Source: Polytrichum commune
Taxonomy: Eukaryota > Streptophyta > Polytrichopsida > Polytrichales > Polytrichaceae
Assembly (NCBI GenBank): GCA_950295325.1
Contig: OX485803.1
Location: forward strand, 16,802,001-16,866,000
Length of the DNA stretch: 64,000 nt
Direction of reading: 5' to 3'
Both the position numbers and the translations under genes were made by a program. Shown here piece by piece: positions 24,032 through 35,586 of this stretch (position 1 is the stretch's first letter; each line of letters starts with the position of its first letter). The notes beneath the pieces are model-generated. The model made no database searches. It worked only from the letters and a program-made list of their open reading frames with translations, and was not told the origin of the DNA.

Positions 24032-24533
24032 GGGCCACTTCACACACGAGACTGAGAGCCCATGACCATTACACTTCATGCACTCTCATTGGTGGAAAAG
24101 GTGGAGCTGGTCCAAGTTCGCTTCCTACTAGTACGCTTGAGGGACCAATGGAGTATGTGAATGCAAGATGGATGTAAAGTCTACATGGATTCCTATATGG
24201 CATCAAATGGATCATGTTTCATGGTCACTTTGATTATTTTTTAAAACAATCTTTTGGAGGTAGGCCTAGGACAAAACCGGAAGACTATGGCATTCCAAAT
24301 GCTCATAACCGTTGATTTATTCTACTTTATAATGCGTGGGGACCTGCATGGATAGAAATTCATTGAAATAGCATTTGGTTGAGGGCCCGGTCACATATGA
24401 CTTCACACTGCACTTGAGGGCATGTGACCACACTACATGGTTTTGGAAGTGTCTTGGGACGGCCTTTGGATACTTTCTTTTGGACTCTCACAATTTCATG
24501 ATCGCAGCTCTTGGCTCCTGTGTGAAGTCGGTT
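24032..24533 (+). mobile_element. Tourist-like MITE family A, copy 2, altered right end
   Basis: The left end is GGGCCACTTCACACACGAG after TAA. The interior contains GGAGTATGTGAATGCAAGATG and CATCAAATGGATCATGTTTC. The right end should be GAAGTGGCCC-TAA but reads GAAGTCGGTTTACACTAA: the last bases are replaced by a duplicate of the adjacent element's end (24542 onward). Confidence 0.85.
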
Positions 24534-24726
24534 TACACTAAGGGCCGGTTTACACTACAGTGGAGAAGTCCACCGGTCATGAAAAAAAGGGCGTTTCTCA
24601 ATTGTGATTGGTCGAAAATGCAACTCTTGACCGGTGGGTGTTTACACTAGGTGAAGAAAACAATGGTGGTGAACTTTTCTCATGGATGATCAAATGACAT
24701 GGCCACCTACATGGCGGCACTTTTTG

Positions 24727-24810
24727 GAGTTGGGCTTCTCCGGAGGAGGAGTTTCTTGTCCGGCCTCAAGAGGCCGGACAAGAAACTCGTCCTCCAGAGA
24801 AGCCCAACTC
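24727..24810. repeat. 84-base near-perfect hairpin
   Basis: Arms 24727-24767 and 24770-24810 are inverse complements at 39 of 41 positions, with a two-base AA loop. The arms begin GAGTTGGGCTTCTC and end at the loop with CCGGCCTC/GAGGCCGG. It lies inside element B but is not at its ends. Confidence 0.95.
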
Positions 24811-24893
24811 AATAAAAAATTAATTTTCAAAAACAAATTTGGACCGTAGATTTCAGATCTGGTTTTTTTCAAAACCTAAGGTGTTGGCAAGCT

Positions 24894-24917
24894 TCTCTCT
24901 CTCTCTCTCTCTCTCTT
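24894..24917. repeat. (CT)n microsatellite
   Basis: Short CT run inside element B. Confidence 0.9.
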
Positions 24918-25756
24918 TGTTGTAGTAGCTCCTTAGCGATTTTTTTTGTGCAATTTTTTTTCGCAATGGCATTATATGATCCAAGAAGAAATTGTGACAC
25001 ATATCCACTTGGCCGGTCAAATTTCCACACCACCCTCTCCTTGCTCCCAAACAAAAAATATGCCATCATCATAATTGAAGCATTATGGTGATACATGATG
25101 GTTTTTTGTATCACCATAGTTGAAATGATAAAATACTTCAAAACCAAGATCATAAGAGAGCACAAAATCTCTCTTCTTCGATTATCCATGATTGAAGATC
25201 AAAGATAAGAAGAGAGAAATTGATGAGGATGATTAAGAGGAGAGCATGTCTTAAATAATACCAAAGAGTAGTGCTTTGTCCAATGTGTATGGGTTTTCCC
25301 CTCTTCATTCTTAAACACCCAAGGAGACATTTATTTCCTACATGGGCCAAACTTGACAATTGGCAATCTGGCAATTTTCATTATCTTTTGAATAGAATTG
25401 AACATTATATTACACAATTCTTATGAACACAATTCTTGTTGAAATTTTTTGATACAATGTGAATGTAGAGAAGTATGGTTTTTTATCACAAAAAATCTTC
25501 ACCATTAGGTGAACTTCTCTTCACCGGTGGACTTCTCCGGTGGACTTCTCCGCTAAACTTCTCCTCTAGGTGTTTAGACTTCAACCGGTCAAGACTCCTT
25601 AAGAAATATTTTATTGCCTTTAATTCTTCTCCGGCACATCCACCATTTGCCTCATATAGCCATGTCTTGGCCAAACATTCTTGACCGACCGGAGGCCTTC
25701 TCCACCGTAGTGTAAACCGGCCCTAAGTAAGGGGGCAAAAGAATCACAAATTTGAG

Positions 25757-25800
25757 GATTATTATTATTATTATTAAAAGAAGAAAAAGAAGAAGAAGAA
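25757..25800. repeat. (ATT)n then (GAA)n microsatellites
   Basis: An ATT run followed by a GAA-rich run just 5' of the retroelement fragment that follows. A simple repeat of this kind could mark an insertion edge, but no target duplication was found. Confidence 0.85.
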
Positions 25801-25907
25801 ACTAATGGGATCCCTTCCCATCCCTCACCCTAGTCAAGGCTTATTTAATTAATGCAAACTTTTACATTGTTGGTCTCGAATTGGCAACCCAACTGCAATC
25901 AGGTAAA

Positions 25908-26545
25908 TATAACAAAACCCAACTAAAACAATTTATCCCTCCCCCTTCACAAACCGACATAATAAAGCAGTCTGGAAAATCCGTAAACTCCTCGTTTCAA
26001 ATAAAATAACCAGGCACTATATACTTATGAATGCAGGCATATACAACGATTCTCCACAAGAAAACATAGTACCCACATGGCTACTCCCATGCACATGTGA
26101 CACCCAAAGATGTCAATGCAATGCTAGGCTCAAACCCGACATACTATGCGTCATTGGCCACCCATACAATTCCCCGCCCCCGGAAGCACCCACACCAAAA
26201 ATCACTATACAATTTATAGAATTTACATACTGTAATGACAGGTTCTCTGCCGAAACAAGAGAAAGGAAAATCACAAAATATCAACCACTCATTAACAACC
26301 TCATTGCAAGAGGCTGGAATGCAGCTCCACTCATAGTATTAGCATCAGGTGTCAGAGCCACAACTCACATCCCCTCGATGAAAGCACTAGAAACAAAGCT
26401 TAAACTTCCTACATCACAAATTAGGAACACATTCAAACAAATCAACATAATCGCCATACAATATGCACACTCAATTCTTATCCACAAAAGAAGGATAGAA
26501 AACAAACAACCTATCAATAATCTACAAAACCATACTCAATCCTAA
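25908..26545 (+). pseudogene. C-terminal part of a non-LTR retrotransposon ORF with restriction-like endonuclease
   Basis: An open plus-strand frame of about 212 codons follows the stop ending at 25907; the first ATG is at 26027. In order it shows HNKAVWKIRKLL...RHYILMNAGIYND, a Cys-rich segment LLPCTCDTQRCQC, then a PD-(D/E)xK-like core: LKPDILCVIG, IQFIEFTYCNDRF, ERKITKYQPLINNL, GWNAAPLIVLASGVRATTH. Asp of KPD, Glu of FIEFT and Lys of TKYQ fit the RLE catalytic set. The order zinc-like Cys cluster then RLE is that of the C-terminus of R2/Dualen/RandI-type elements, as I remember them. No reverse transcriptase precedes it (stops upstream of 25908), so this is a 5'-truncated copy. The frame is intact through the endonuclease. 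The match to plant and algal elements is from memory. Confidence 0.7.
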
Positions 26546-27882
26546 GGACCCAACACACCCCCTCCCAAAGCCCACGTCACCGGTTAAACCGGTAAAAGTT
26601 AATAATTACTAAACATAGTGTCTACTCCTTGAAAAGGGTGAAGTAGTATCACACCCAAAGCCATTACCTTGGGGTATGCCTAAGGATGTCCTACAAACAG
26701 ACACTCTATTCACTCCGGCCCCCAAAGGGGGCTGGAGTTCTTCTTCTTCTTCTTCTTCTTCTTCTTCCCTCCCCCTCCCCCTCTCCCCACTACCTTTATC
26801 CCTTGCCCTATATACATTGTGTTCATGCAAGGAGCAATGAGAACCAAGGAATATTAGAACAAATTACTACTATATCACGATGATTATGGTTTATACTTTG
26901 GAGCACACTATTAACGAGATAATCCATGCTAAATTAAACATTGAGGATGATACTGTAAATATCAACTCACACTATATAACATCATAGCAAGAAACAAAAT
27001 TTGACATCTTCTTTAGTGATTGTTTGTTTTTTACAAACAAATAATCTCTCTTGTAGAATTTGTTGTGCTCTTTCCATAAACACTAAGATCGCCTTGGAAC
27101 TATTAGGCAGTTGAACGCAGTGACCATCCAAAGTTCAACTACATCTACCTCCAAGAAACAGTTTTATGTCAACATTTGATGTTTTCTCCCTCAATACTTG
27201 GACTCAAGAAGTGAGATAAAGCTATTTGGATTCGTAATCTCAAATGCTTTCAATCAATACCTTACATGCAACTAGGAGTGTAAGAGATGAGAACAGAGTG
27301 AGTGGTAAAAGATACAAGTACGTGTAAATACCATTGCAAGCTATGTTCATGCATGATGTTGTATAGTGTGGGTCACACTACAGGGATGCAAAGGGTAAGC
27401 CACACTATACGCATGCCCACATTATTCAACATAAATGATGTAGATATCATAAGAAACACTCTTGATTAGAGTTATCAACACCTCCACTCTTAAGGGTATT
27501 GTATTTGCAACAACCACATGAAATGTACTAACTTCCAATAACCTTTCACCTCTACTCTCTAAAAATGTGATACACAAAGAATGATTTACCCTCTAAATCC
27601 TCCCCTTGGCGGTTGGCCATTTTGTATTAAAAACGTCATTATTTATAGTACCTTCAACTACCCAATTACCCAACATTGAACATGAAACACATGTTTGGAG
27701 TGACACGTGTGGTTTTCATGATTCTTTGTAAATCCAATCTTTGGGTAAAAAATCATTCTTCACCCCAAAGGCTAGCATGCACTCTCGTGTGTGGATTCAT
27801 TCTTGTTGGATGATATACACATGGTTATTTTTGTTGCTTTGCACTAAAGGACCTTAGTACTTAATTTGTGTAGCTAGGTATC
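26546..27882. other. Intergenic with a C-rich simple repeat
   Basis: Possibly contains the 3' tail of the retroelement just upstream. A TTC tract followed by C-rich sequence is at 26738-26788; the poly-Glu frame opposite it (26609-26830, minus) is an artefact of this repeat. No gene supported. Confidence 0.5.
26738..26788. repeat. (TTC)n and CCCCCTn simple repeat
   Basis: About ten TTC units followed by CCCTCCCCCT-type sequence. Confidence 0.9.
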
Positions 27883-27885
27883 TTA

Positions 27886-28717
27886 GGGCCATTTTACACA
27901 TGTGACCAATGACCACAAGAAAGAATGATTTATAAATTATCGTGCTCATGGTTGATAGTCCGAAGACCATGAGCAAATGAAATCTACATCATAATTTTTA
28001 AGTGCCTTGGTCACGCATCATAATGTAAAGTGGACTAATATGATTACTCATATTAGACAATCGTTCAAATAGAATTTGCTAAAGTAGAATTTCATCCAAC
28101 ATGGTATCCCTCATTTTCCTATGTGACAACCTCTTTGGGTTCTCTCATCTCAAAATCCGGGTGACCACCAAACATCATTTCTAGGCATACAAGGCTCCAT
28201 GTCACTTCCATCTCATTATCTCATCCATTTTCTGACATGCTCACCCATGGTCACTTCTATTTTAGGTCACCTTGTGTAAAACGAAGTGGGACTGCCACTC
28301 ATTTCTCAACCAATGAGTTTTAGAAAGTGGTGGTCATGGTCACTGCAATGATAATCCCCCAATTAGTGAGAGAGGACTAATAATGTGTGTGGGAAATCAC
28401 TGAAAGTGATACTAGATTTCTTTACGGTAGAAAATTAATGCCACCAAAATATCTAGAAGAAATTGTTCATCTCAACATTATTCACCGTACGCATTGGCAC
28501 TATTCATTGAGAAGGATGTGTTTGCATATAAATTCTTCTATCACTTTACAAACACCTTACAACACGCACTAATTTCTTGAAACGTATCGTAACTGAGCAT
28601 GTAGTCATGAATCGAGTATCACTCCATCAAATTTCAACCCTCATCAATTTTGGGACTTGGCAAAACAATGCGTGTTTTGGGAATTCGTACCACACCCAAT
28701 TTAGTGTAAACCGACCC
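27886..28717. mobile_element. Tourist-like element family D, 832 bp
   Basis: Ends GGGCCATTTTACAC and GTGTAAACCGACCC are inverted repeats (11 of 14). TTA flanks both sides (27883-27885 and 28718-28720). The terminal pattern GGGYC...TTTACAC is shared with family B. Non-coding; short internal frames have no domain. Confidence 0.72.
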
Positions 28718-28739
28718 TTATGCCTACTCAACCTTCTAA

Positions 28740-29240
28740 GGGCCGCTTCACACTATGGCCGAAGGTCAAGAGGCCATTGATTTCCACCAATCACATTGCA
28801 AGAAACAAAGAATTCGGCCTCTCAACCCTTCACACTAAAGGCCAAAGTCCAAAGGCCGTCACAATTGAAAATGCCTACATGGCAATATTTTCTATCAAGG
28901 CGACGGACTCTCGAAGGAAGTCTAGATCGGATGGGAATGGAAACCCAAACTATGGTTGACAGGACATTGATTTTTTTCATTAAAACAAAAACAAACATTG
29001 ACAAGATCTTGGCCGTTAGACTAGAGGGGTTGTTTTGGGCAAGGAATAAAGTGGGATGTTGCTCCTTCTTTCTTTGGACTTTGGGCTTGGCCTTTGGAAG
29101 CTTTACATTATGCTCGGCCAAAGGCTCCAATTCCTATATTTTATTGACTATTTCCAGCCCATTTCTTCGGGCTCTCAACAGAGTGTGGCCATTCAATCCC
29201 ACATGCTCTCGACTTGGACAACCATAGTGCGAAGCGGTCC
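28740..29240. mobile_element. Tourist-like MITE family C, copy 1
   Basis: Ends GGGCCGCTTCACACTATGGCC and CAACCATAGTGCGAAGCGGTCC are inverted repeats, flanked by TAA at 28737-28739 and 29241-29243. Read on the minus strand it is colinear with 52023-52628. Overlapping open frames here arise from this repeat and are not genes. Confidence 0.87.
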
Positions 29241-29243
29241 TAA

Positions 29244-29858
29244 GTAACAGACAAAAGATAATCAAAATCCATGTTGGCAACCATGACAATGAACCATATA
29301 TATATGTGTGTGTGTGTGTGTGTATAGTAATATATCCTACAAAAACTCTACAAAGGTTATACAAAAACATTGACATGTGTTTTGTTACTTATGTAAACAA
29401 CAACATGATGCTTCCACAATATCGTATCTAGCCAAGGAGTTGATCCATCTACCGACGAGGACAAGTGCATCATGTGATTGATCACAAACGTACACTAAAC
29501 AGTCCTGCTAGTGTGGGTGGGAAAGTAGTGTGCCAGAAGTAATCTATGGCAGCCTCTCTAATCATCTAGTCAGGCCGGAAGTAATGTGGGGGCTCCAAGA
29601 CCCCGGGTCTTCCCATCAGTCTTCCTGGAGACTTCCAACCGACACCTTACAACACACCATTAAAATAGCCACCCATCTCAATTTCCTAGGAAAAAAACAA
29701 AAACAAGTAATGCAGCTCACACTAATTTAAGCTAGAGAGATTTGATTTGATGTGGGGTTTAGAGAATCAATGTGGTCCACACCAATAAGACTAGTTAATT
29801 AAGGTAAGCGAGTCTTGAGAACATATTCTTTCATTCTGCACCCATTTTTTGGGGATGT
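29244..29858. other. Intergenic
   Basis: A (TG)n run lies at 29305-29322. No gene or delimited repeat. Confidence 0.5.
29305..29322. repeat. (TG)n microsatellite
   Basis: Nine TG units preceded by a short TA run. Confidence 0.9.
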
Positions 29859-29859
29859 G

Positions 29860-30150
29860 AAATGCACAATCGATGTGAGAAGATTAGCAAATCCATATTG
29901 AGTCTATAGCAAATTCTCTCTTAGGTTTTATAGCTACTACGAATATCCTATTCACCGTCAAAGTGGAGATTCTCAAAGGTCATTGTATGGGCATCAATAT
30001 AGTCCCCCCGCCTGTGGTATGTCGACTATTGCATCTGGAATGGTTATGGATATTTTGAGCGCACAGTCCAATCTCTTCTCAATACATGTCCTTGTGGGTG
30101 TCTGTTCTTATATCCACACCTGGCCATTCACCACTCACACATAGGTGTCC
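29860..30150 (+). repeat. Dispersed repeat H, diverged copy
   Basis: Shares the order TGAAATGCACAAT...AGATTAGCAAATCC...TATTCACCGTCAAAGTGGAGA...ATTTTGAGCGCACAGTCCAA with copies at 31185, 45890 and 51425. Boundaries and type of element unknown. Confidence 0.5.
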
Positions 30151-30230
30151 TTTAAAGGTGAGGCACCCAATCAGCCACATCTACCAGACATCTACACTTA
30201 GTGTACCTAGCTAAGTGGCAAGACAAAAGG

Positions 30231-30446
30231 ACACTAACCATCCCAAATAGTGTGTGCTACTATTCGGAGTTACGTGGTGCTCTAGCTATTTCAAAAGAAT
30301 GTATTATTTTACCAAGCAAAACCATTCATGTTCTATAATATTTGAACAACCTATTGACCTTTCATTACGTAAAAATTGAACTCCGGAATAAGATGTTGTA
30401 ACTCCAAATAGTAACACACACACACACTAATTGGGGAAACGCAATA
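30231..30446. mobile_element. Short MITE, ATTTGGAGTTA family
   Basis: Left end CATCCCAAATAGTGTGTGCT mirrored by TAGTAACACACACACACACT. The inner TIR is ACTATTCGGAGTTACG / GTAACTCCAAATAGT. Non-coding. Confidence 0.72.
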
Positions 30447-31184
30447 AGTGTTTGCTTCATCAAAATGATGATTAGTGTGTTACTTAGCCAAAGTGGCTTC
30501 CTTCAACATGAAGCCGACTTGTTGAGGAAAGGTTAGCATTAAATCACTACTACGGGTGTGACCGATGAGTACTAATCTCCTTGATGAGCCGAACTTGTAA
30601 TTAATAAGTTCGTGAACTCCAAGAGTAGCTCCATCTCCTCAATGGTACAATTTGCATGCAGATTTTTTGAGCTTTTCCTTTTCGACATTGACGGAGTGAG
30701 GCCGCACTATTATGAGGAGGTCGTCTATCTCTCAAATCCACACAAGCTAAGCTTAATCAATTGCTATTTCGGACACACAAAATCCTCCACACGATTCCGG
30801 GTACAACTAGTACTTGTGAGCTTCGGCTAAACATGATGGTATTTGCCGATCGTGGATTTGAGCCCAAGCTAGCTTTAAAAGTCGCATTAACTTTTATTCG
30901 TAGGTGTGATTCAATAATCCCCTCTAATTAATATATCCTAACCCTAATCGACGCGTAATTAACCTCACCCAAACATACATAAGTTAAGAGAGCTACATAC
31001 AATGCACCTACGACGACTATGACCACCACTTAACTTACCCCCTACAACTTGATAGACTATATGATGTCCCACTATTAAGATGAGGTGAGCGGGTGTTTAA
31101 ATGGTCACATTAAGGTTTGCACCACTTCTCGTATAGTAGACGTGTGTTATTCGGTTACTATTTCCTCTCATCACTCACTTCTCG
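30447..31184. other. Intergenic, nothing recognised
   Basis: The plus-strand frame 30612-30830 has no recognisable domain. No other feature. Confidence 0.45.
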
Positions 31185-31535
31185 TAGGATATAAAACACG
31201 TGATAAGTGCAAGATGATTGGCAAATTTTGAATCGTGTACGTAGCCGTTTGCCTTGTGTTTTTGGAGCTCATCTGAATATCTTATTCATTATCCAAGTGA
31301 AGATTCATGTCCTCGTTTATTAAGTGGTCTTATAGGTCTCCCCCCAAAATAATAATAAGAAGGAGAAGAAGAAGAAGAAGAATATCATGCTGATTATTGA
31401 ATCTAGAATGGTTAGCGGGTGGGTGGTTAGCATATTTTGAACATGAAGTCCAATCCCTTTTAGACACGTGTCTTTTGTAGTGTCCATTCTTAGATCCACA
31501 CCCAACCACGTATCACTCTCAAGTATAGGTGTCTA
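31185..31535 (+). repeat. Dispersed repeat H
   Basis: Phrases in order: GTGCAAGATGATTGGCAAAT, TGGAGCTCATCTGAATATCT, ATTAAGTGGTCTTATAGGTC, ATATTTTGAACATGAAGTCC, CACACCCAACCACG. The same order is at 45500, 45890 and 51425. A GAA microsatellite (31349-31382) has expanded inside this copy. Confidence 0.68.
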
Positions 31536-31557
31536 AGTAATTGTTGTGTTGGAATTA

Positions 31558-32062
31558 GGGCCACTTCACACACGAGCCAAGAGCCATGACCATGAAATTG
31601 TGAGAGCCCAAAAGAAAGTGTCCAAAGGCCATCCCAAGACACCTTCAAAAACATGTAGTGTGGACACGGACCCTCAAGTGTAGTGTGAGGTCATATGTGA
31701 CCGGGCCCTCAACCAAATGCTATTTCAATGAATTTCTATTCAGGCGGGTCCTCACACATGACAAAATAGAATAAATCAACAGTTGTGAACATTCGAAGTG
31801 CCATGGTCGCCCAGTGGTTTTGTGGTAGGCCTACCTCCAAGAGGTGGTTTTTGAAAATAGTCCAAGTGACCATGAAACATGATCCATTTGATGCCATGTA
31901 GGAATCCATGTGGACTTTACATCCATCTTGCATTCACATACTCCGTTGGTCCCTCAAGCGTAGTGTGAAGTAGCGAACTTGGACCGGCTCTGCATTTTCC
32001 ACCAATGAGAGTGCATGAAGTGTAATGGTCACGGGCTCTCAGTCTCGTGTGTGAAGTGGCCC
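31558..32062 (-). mobile_element. Tourist-like MITE family A, copy 3 (intact ends)
   Basis: 505 bases. Ends GGGCCACTTCACACACGAGCC and CTCGTGTGTGAAGTGGCCC, flanked by TTA at 31555-31557 and 32063-32065. Same orientation as copy 1 (12638), reverse of copies 2 and 4. The best-preserved member for defining the family. Confidence 0.9.
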
Positions 32063-32412
32063 TTAGTGCGCGTCTACATCATGTTGCAGAGCAAACATAT
32101 TTCCTGTCAGATGATTGTCAATTCCAAATCATGTCCATAGTGACTTGCCCCATAAATTTCGGAGCTCATACAACTATCTTATTCATTGTCAAAGTTGAAA
32201 CTTGATTCTTGGTGCGATAAAATGGTCATATTGGTCCTTCCCAATGGTGTTGACCATTTAACTTCGAATGATTGTCAAATTTTGAGCATGTAGACATGTG
32301 CAATATACATCACATGTGACACATTTCATATGACATGTCACGCGGCGTTTTCAAATACAAATGACAATTACATTGTATTCCAAAATGTTGCCTCAATTTG
32401 GGTTACTAGATT

Positions 32413-32613
32413 GATTATCCCAATTGTTTTGTGTTACTATTCGGACAACAACGACGTACTCTGGAATTCAATGTTTACCAACAAAATTTCAATAGGTTGT
32501 TTGGACATTATAGAGCATACATAACTTCTTAGTTGGGTAGAATATTACATAGTCATTACAAAGTTACAGCATTGCATAACTCTAAATAATGACACGCGTG
32601 AATTGGGAGAATC
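32413..32613. mobile_element. Short MITE, ATTTGGAGTTA family
   Basis: Ends GATTATCCCAATTG and CGTGAATTGGGAGAATC. The inner TIR is GTGTTACTATTCGGA / CTAAATAATGACAC, with internal GGTTGTTTGGACATTATAGA. Non-coding. Confidence 0.7.
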
Positions 32614-34132
32614 AGTGTACTAATACGTGTCACTCGATGTGTGATTTTTGTTTCCTTCACAAGCCATATTACGTACCAAATTCTAAATTATGCGTGTCAA
32701 TTGATGTGGATTTTTGTTCGTGCATTCTTTTGCGTGTCAAGTGTCAAAAACTTGCAAAAACTTTGTCAAAAATACGTGCACCATGCACGGGGAGGTCACT
32801 TCATTGTCAAGTTGACACCACGTGCGGACAAAGTTTGCTACCCCTATATTACATGCCATATATAATTTTGAAATTTATGATATTTTTGCTACATATACAT
32901 AACCATTGATAGTATCTTTTGTATATTTTTTTGAAATTTTTAGTCATTTTTTTAATGAATGTTTTAGTTCAATTTTGTGTCATTCTAGTTAGAAACGGTA
33001 TGTTTTATGAAAAAAAACAAATCATCAAATTTAGTTACCATTTTTACCTATGTCATAGGTATTGTGTATATCTACTCATGAAAAAAATTTGATAAAATTT
33101 TGACCCATTTTGGTGGTGCAACTTACCAAAAGAAGATTTTTTTTGGTCGCACGTGGTGTTCAACTTGACAATGGAGTGATCTACCCGTGGCACCATGTAG
33201 TCCGATTTGTCAGTTTTTTAACACATACCTTTGTTGGACTATGTGTCCTTGCATTCACGCCTAACAACACACCACTCAAATATAGTTATCTTATTTAAAA
33301 GGAAAAAAAATACCATGAAAGGCCCCACTTACCTCAAATAATATATGGCCATAGCTAATGACATTCATAACATTATTTTGCTATTATCAACCGTTTCATT
33401 TTGATAATATTTGGTAACAAGACTCCGCCTGAATTTATCATGTTAAATCTGCTAGTAAGAAAATAACTATGGCAAAGTTCCTGAATACTATCCAACTTAT
33501 TCATGGCCCCACCCACCCTCCATACTCAACTCGATAATGTTATGTCAATTGACATATCAAAGAATTATCTGATGTAAGTAAGTGTACGGGGCTAGTTGAA
33601 CTCCATGAAATAGTGGAGACCGAAGATCACATCGACTCTAAAGAACCTGTAGTAATTGCCACCTTTAAATACAATATGGACCGCAATATCCACAATCTTC
33701 ATCATCTAAGAATTTGAAGTGGGTCGCTCCGTTCCTTCTCACCTTCAAATTAGCATGCTTAATCAACCATTTTGACTTAGAAATATGGAATCACAATCAT
33801 GATTTGTGATGCTCCAAGCCAATGAATGTGGCCTACCAAGATTTTTGTTTTCCATTTACTCTTTATTTTACATTTAGCTTTAATGTGCAATTCATATTTC
33901 ATCCTTGCTAATCGGAGGGAGGGAATTGTCGTATGCGACCGTAGATACCATATATCCAACATAAAAAGCCCCGAAGTAGTATGTAACTTGGAGATTATTT
34001 TTTTGAGTTGATTTGACACCGGAATTAGTTCTACTAATCTCGAAATAGTCTATTCAAAGTCATTTGAGATGAATAGACAACAAACCTACAGGGGTTAAGT
34101 TCTTATGTTGGATGGATGAGAGGTACGTTCGT

Positions 34133-34135
<3 letters not shown>
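32614..34135. other. Intergenic
   Basis: The segment 32695-32790 (TGCGTGTCAAGTGTCAAAAA) recurs inverted at about 60215-60300, an undelimited dispersed repeat. No gene; the open frames at 32589-32909 and 33110-33298 match nothing. Confidence 0.5.

Positions 34136-34187
<52 letters not shown>
34136..34187. repeat. (CT)26 microsatellite
   Basis: 52 uninterrupted bases of CT, the longest simple repeat in the window. Confidence 0.97.
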
Positions 34188-34188
<1 letters not shown>

Positions 34189-34649
34189 GTGTAGTGAAAG
34201 TAAAACCGTATGAATGTTGAATTTTAAGGTTGATTTGTTACTAGATTTGCCTTTGAAGGACCCCAAATGTGTCCAGTGGAACTTAACTGGGGAACAACCT
34301 ATGGCTCAAGCTATGGGCCAAGCTGTTATCTCAATGTTTAAGAAAAAAAGGCGAGGATTTGACCACTTCAACATTACAATCCAAGATCAACAAGGACAAT
34401 AATCACTTAAATATCTTCTTGCATATATGACATGACTCAAACATTGTGGTGTTCCACCCTTCATGTCGGACAGTATGCAAGGATCATTCCCCACGTTATG
34501 TTGGGCCACCCTTGAAAAATGAATAATACTAAGCCCGAATAAACAATGTGGTAGAGGGACACCATGAAAGACTGGAGAGGGGGGAATACGACTGGCCAAG
34601 GGGGGGGGTCACTCTGCAAGAGTGAACAACCAAATGTGCCAGATCAGTG
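34188..34649. other. Intergenic with an unassigned open frame
   Basis: The plus frame 34214-34402 (62 codons; MAQAMGQAVISMFKKK) has amino-acid composition unlike the repeat shadows but matches no family that I recognise. Could be an exon relic. Confidence 0.3.
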
Positions 34650-34868
34650 CCCGGGAAGTTTTTGGACATATATAGTCGGTCAAGATCCTAGTGATTCTAA
34701 ATCCAACCGATTACATGTTAGACATCTTCCGATTTTGCTTTCATTCATTTAAGGTGTATTCTATAGATTCCTCTAAAACAATCGGTAAATCTCCTTATGT
34801 CTTCAACTTCAACTGGTTATTTCTCAAACTCAACCAATTCATCTGTAACTAACCGCCGGTTCTCCCCA
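34650..34868 (-). repeat. 220-bp GGGGAGAACC repeat, copy 4
   Basis: Inverse orientation: begins CCGGGAAGTTTTTGGACAT, ends CTAACCGCCGGTTCTCCCC. Shares TAGTCGGTCAAGATCC with the minus copies at 43855 and 44076. Confidence 0.78.
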
Positions 34869-35083
34869 AGCATACTAGTGCCGGACCCAAGAGCACAAAC
34901 CCTATATTTATTAATAAATAAATAAATCAGTCATAGCCACCACTGCCAGCCCCCTGCTAGTCGGCCTCACCATTGTCAGTGGAAAGAGCCCGGTCACTGT
35001 TGGTGTATCAAAGAAAATCTATCCGAATGTTATTTGCAAATGTTATATCAGCCATCTCCATTAAGAGAAAAGGGACCGTATCA

Positions 35084-35586
35084 GGGCCACTTCACACACG
35101 AGACTGAGAGCCCGTGACCGTTACACTTCAAGCACTCTCATTGGTGGAAAAGGCGGGGCCGGTCCAAGTTCGCCTCCCACTACGCTTGAGGGACCAACGG
35201 AGTATGTGAATGCAAGATGGATGTAAAGTCTACATGGATTCCTACATGGCATCAAATGGATCATGTTTCATGGTCACGTGGGCTATTTTTAAAAACCACC
35301 TCTTGGAGGTAGGCCGAACACAAAACCATTGGGAGATCATGGCACTCTGAACGCTCACAACCGTTGGTTTATTTTATTTTATCATGCGTGAGGACCCGCA
35401 TGAATAGAAATTTATTGAAACAACATTTGGCTAAGGGGCCCAGTCACATATGGCTTCACACTACACTTGAGGGTCCATGACCATACTCCACAATTTTGGA
35501 GGTGTCTTGGGACGGCCTTTGGACACTATCTTTTCGGCTCTCACAATTTCATGGTCACGGCTTTTGGCTTGTGTGTGAAGTGGCCC
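35084..35586 (+). mobile_element. Tourist-like MITE family A, copy 4
   Basis: 503 bases with both ends (GGGCCACTTCACACACGAG, TGTGTGAAGTGGCCC). Flanks TCA and TCG differ by one base, so the target duplication is decayed or absent. Only about 330 bases from copy 5 and in the same orientation. Confidence 0.87.

Larger units (their letters stand above)
24542..25723. mobile_element. Tourist/Harbinger-like element family B, 1.18 kb
   Basis: Ends GGGCCGGTTTACACTACAG and CCGTAGTGTAAACCGGCCC are inverted repeats that continue as GTGGAGAAGTCCACCGGTC / GACCGGAGGCCTTCTCCAC. TAA flanks both sides (24539-24541 and 25724-25726). Three-base TWA targets are the PIF/Harbinger hallmark. No transposase was recognised. 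It carries the 84-base hairpin at 24727-24810. Confidence 0.85.

Noticed and set aside
26609-26830. Poly-glutamate open frame on the minus strand
   Set aside because: It is the translation of a TTC microsatellite followed by C-rich simple repeat.
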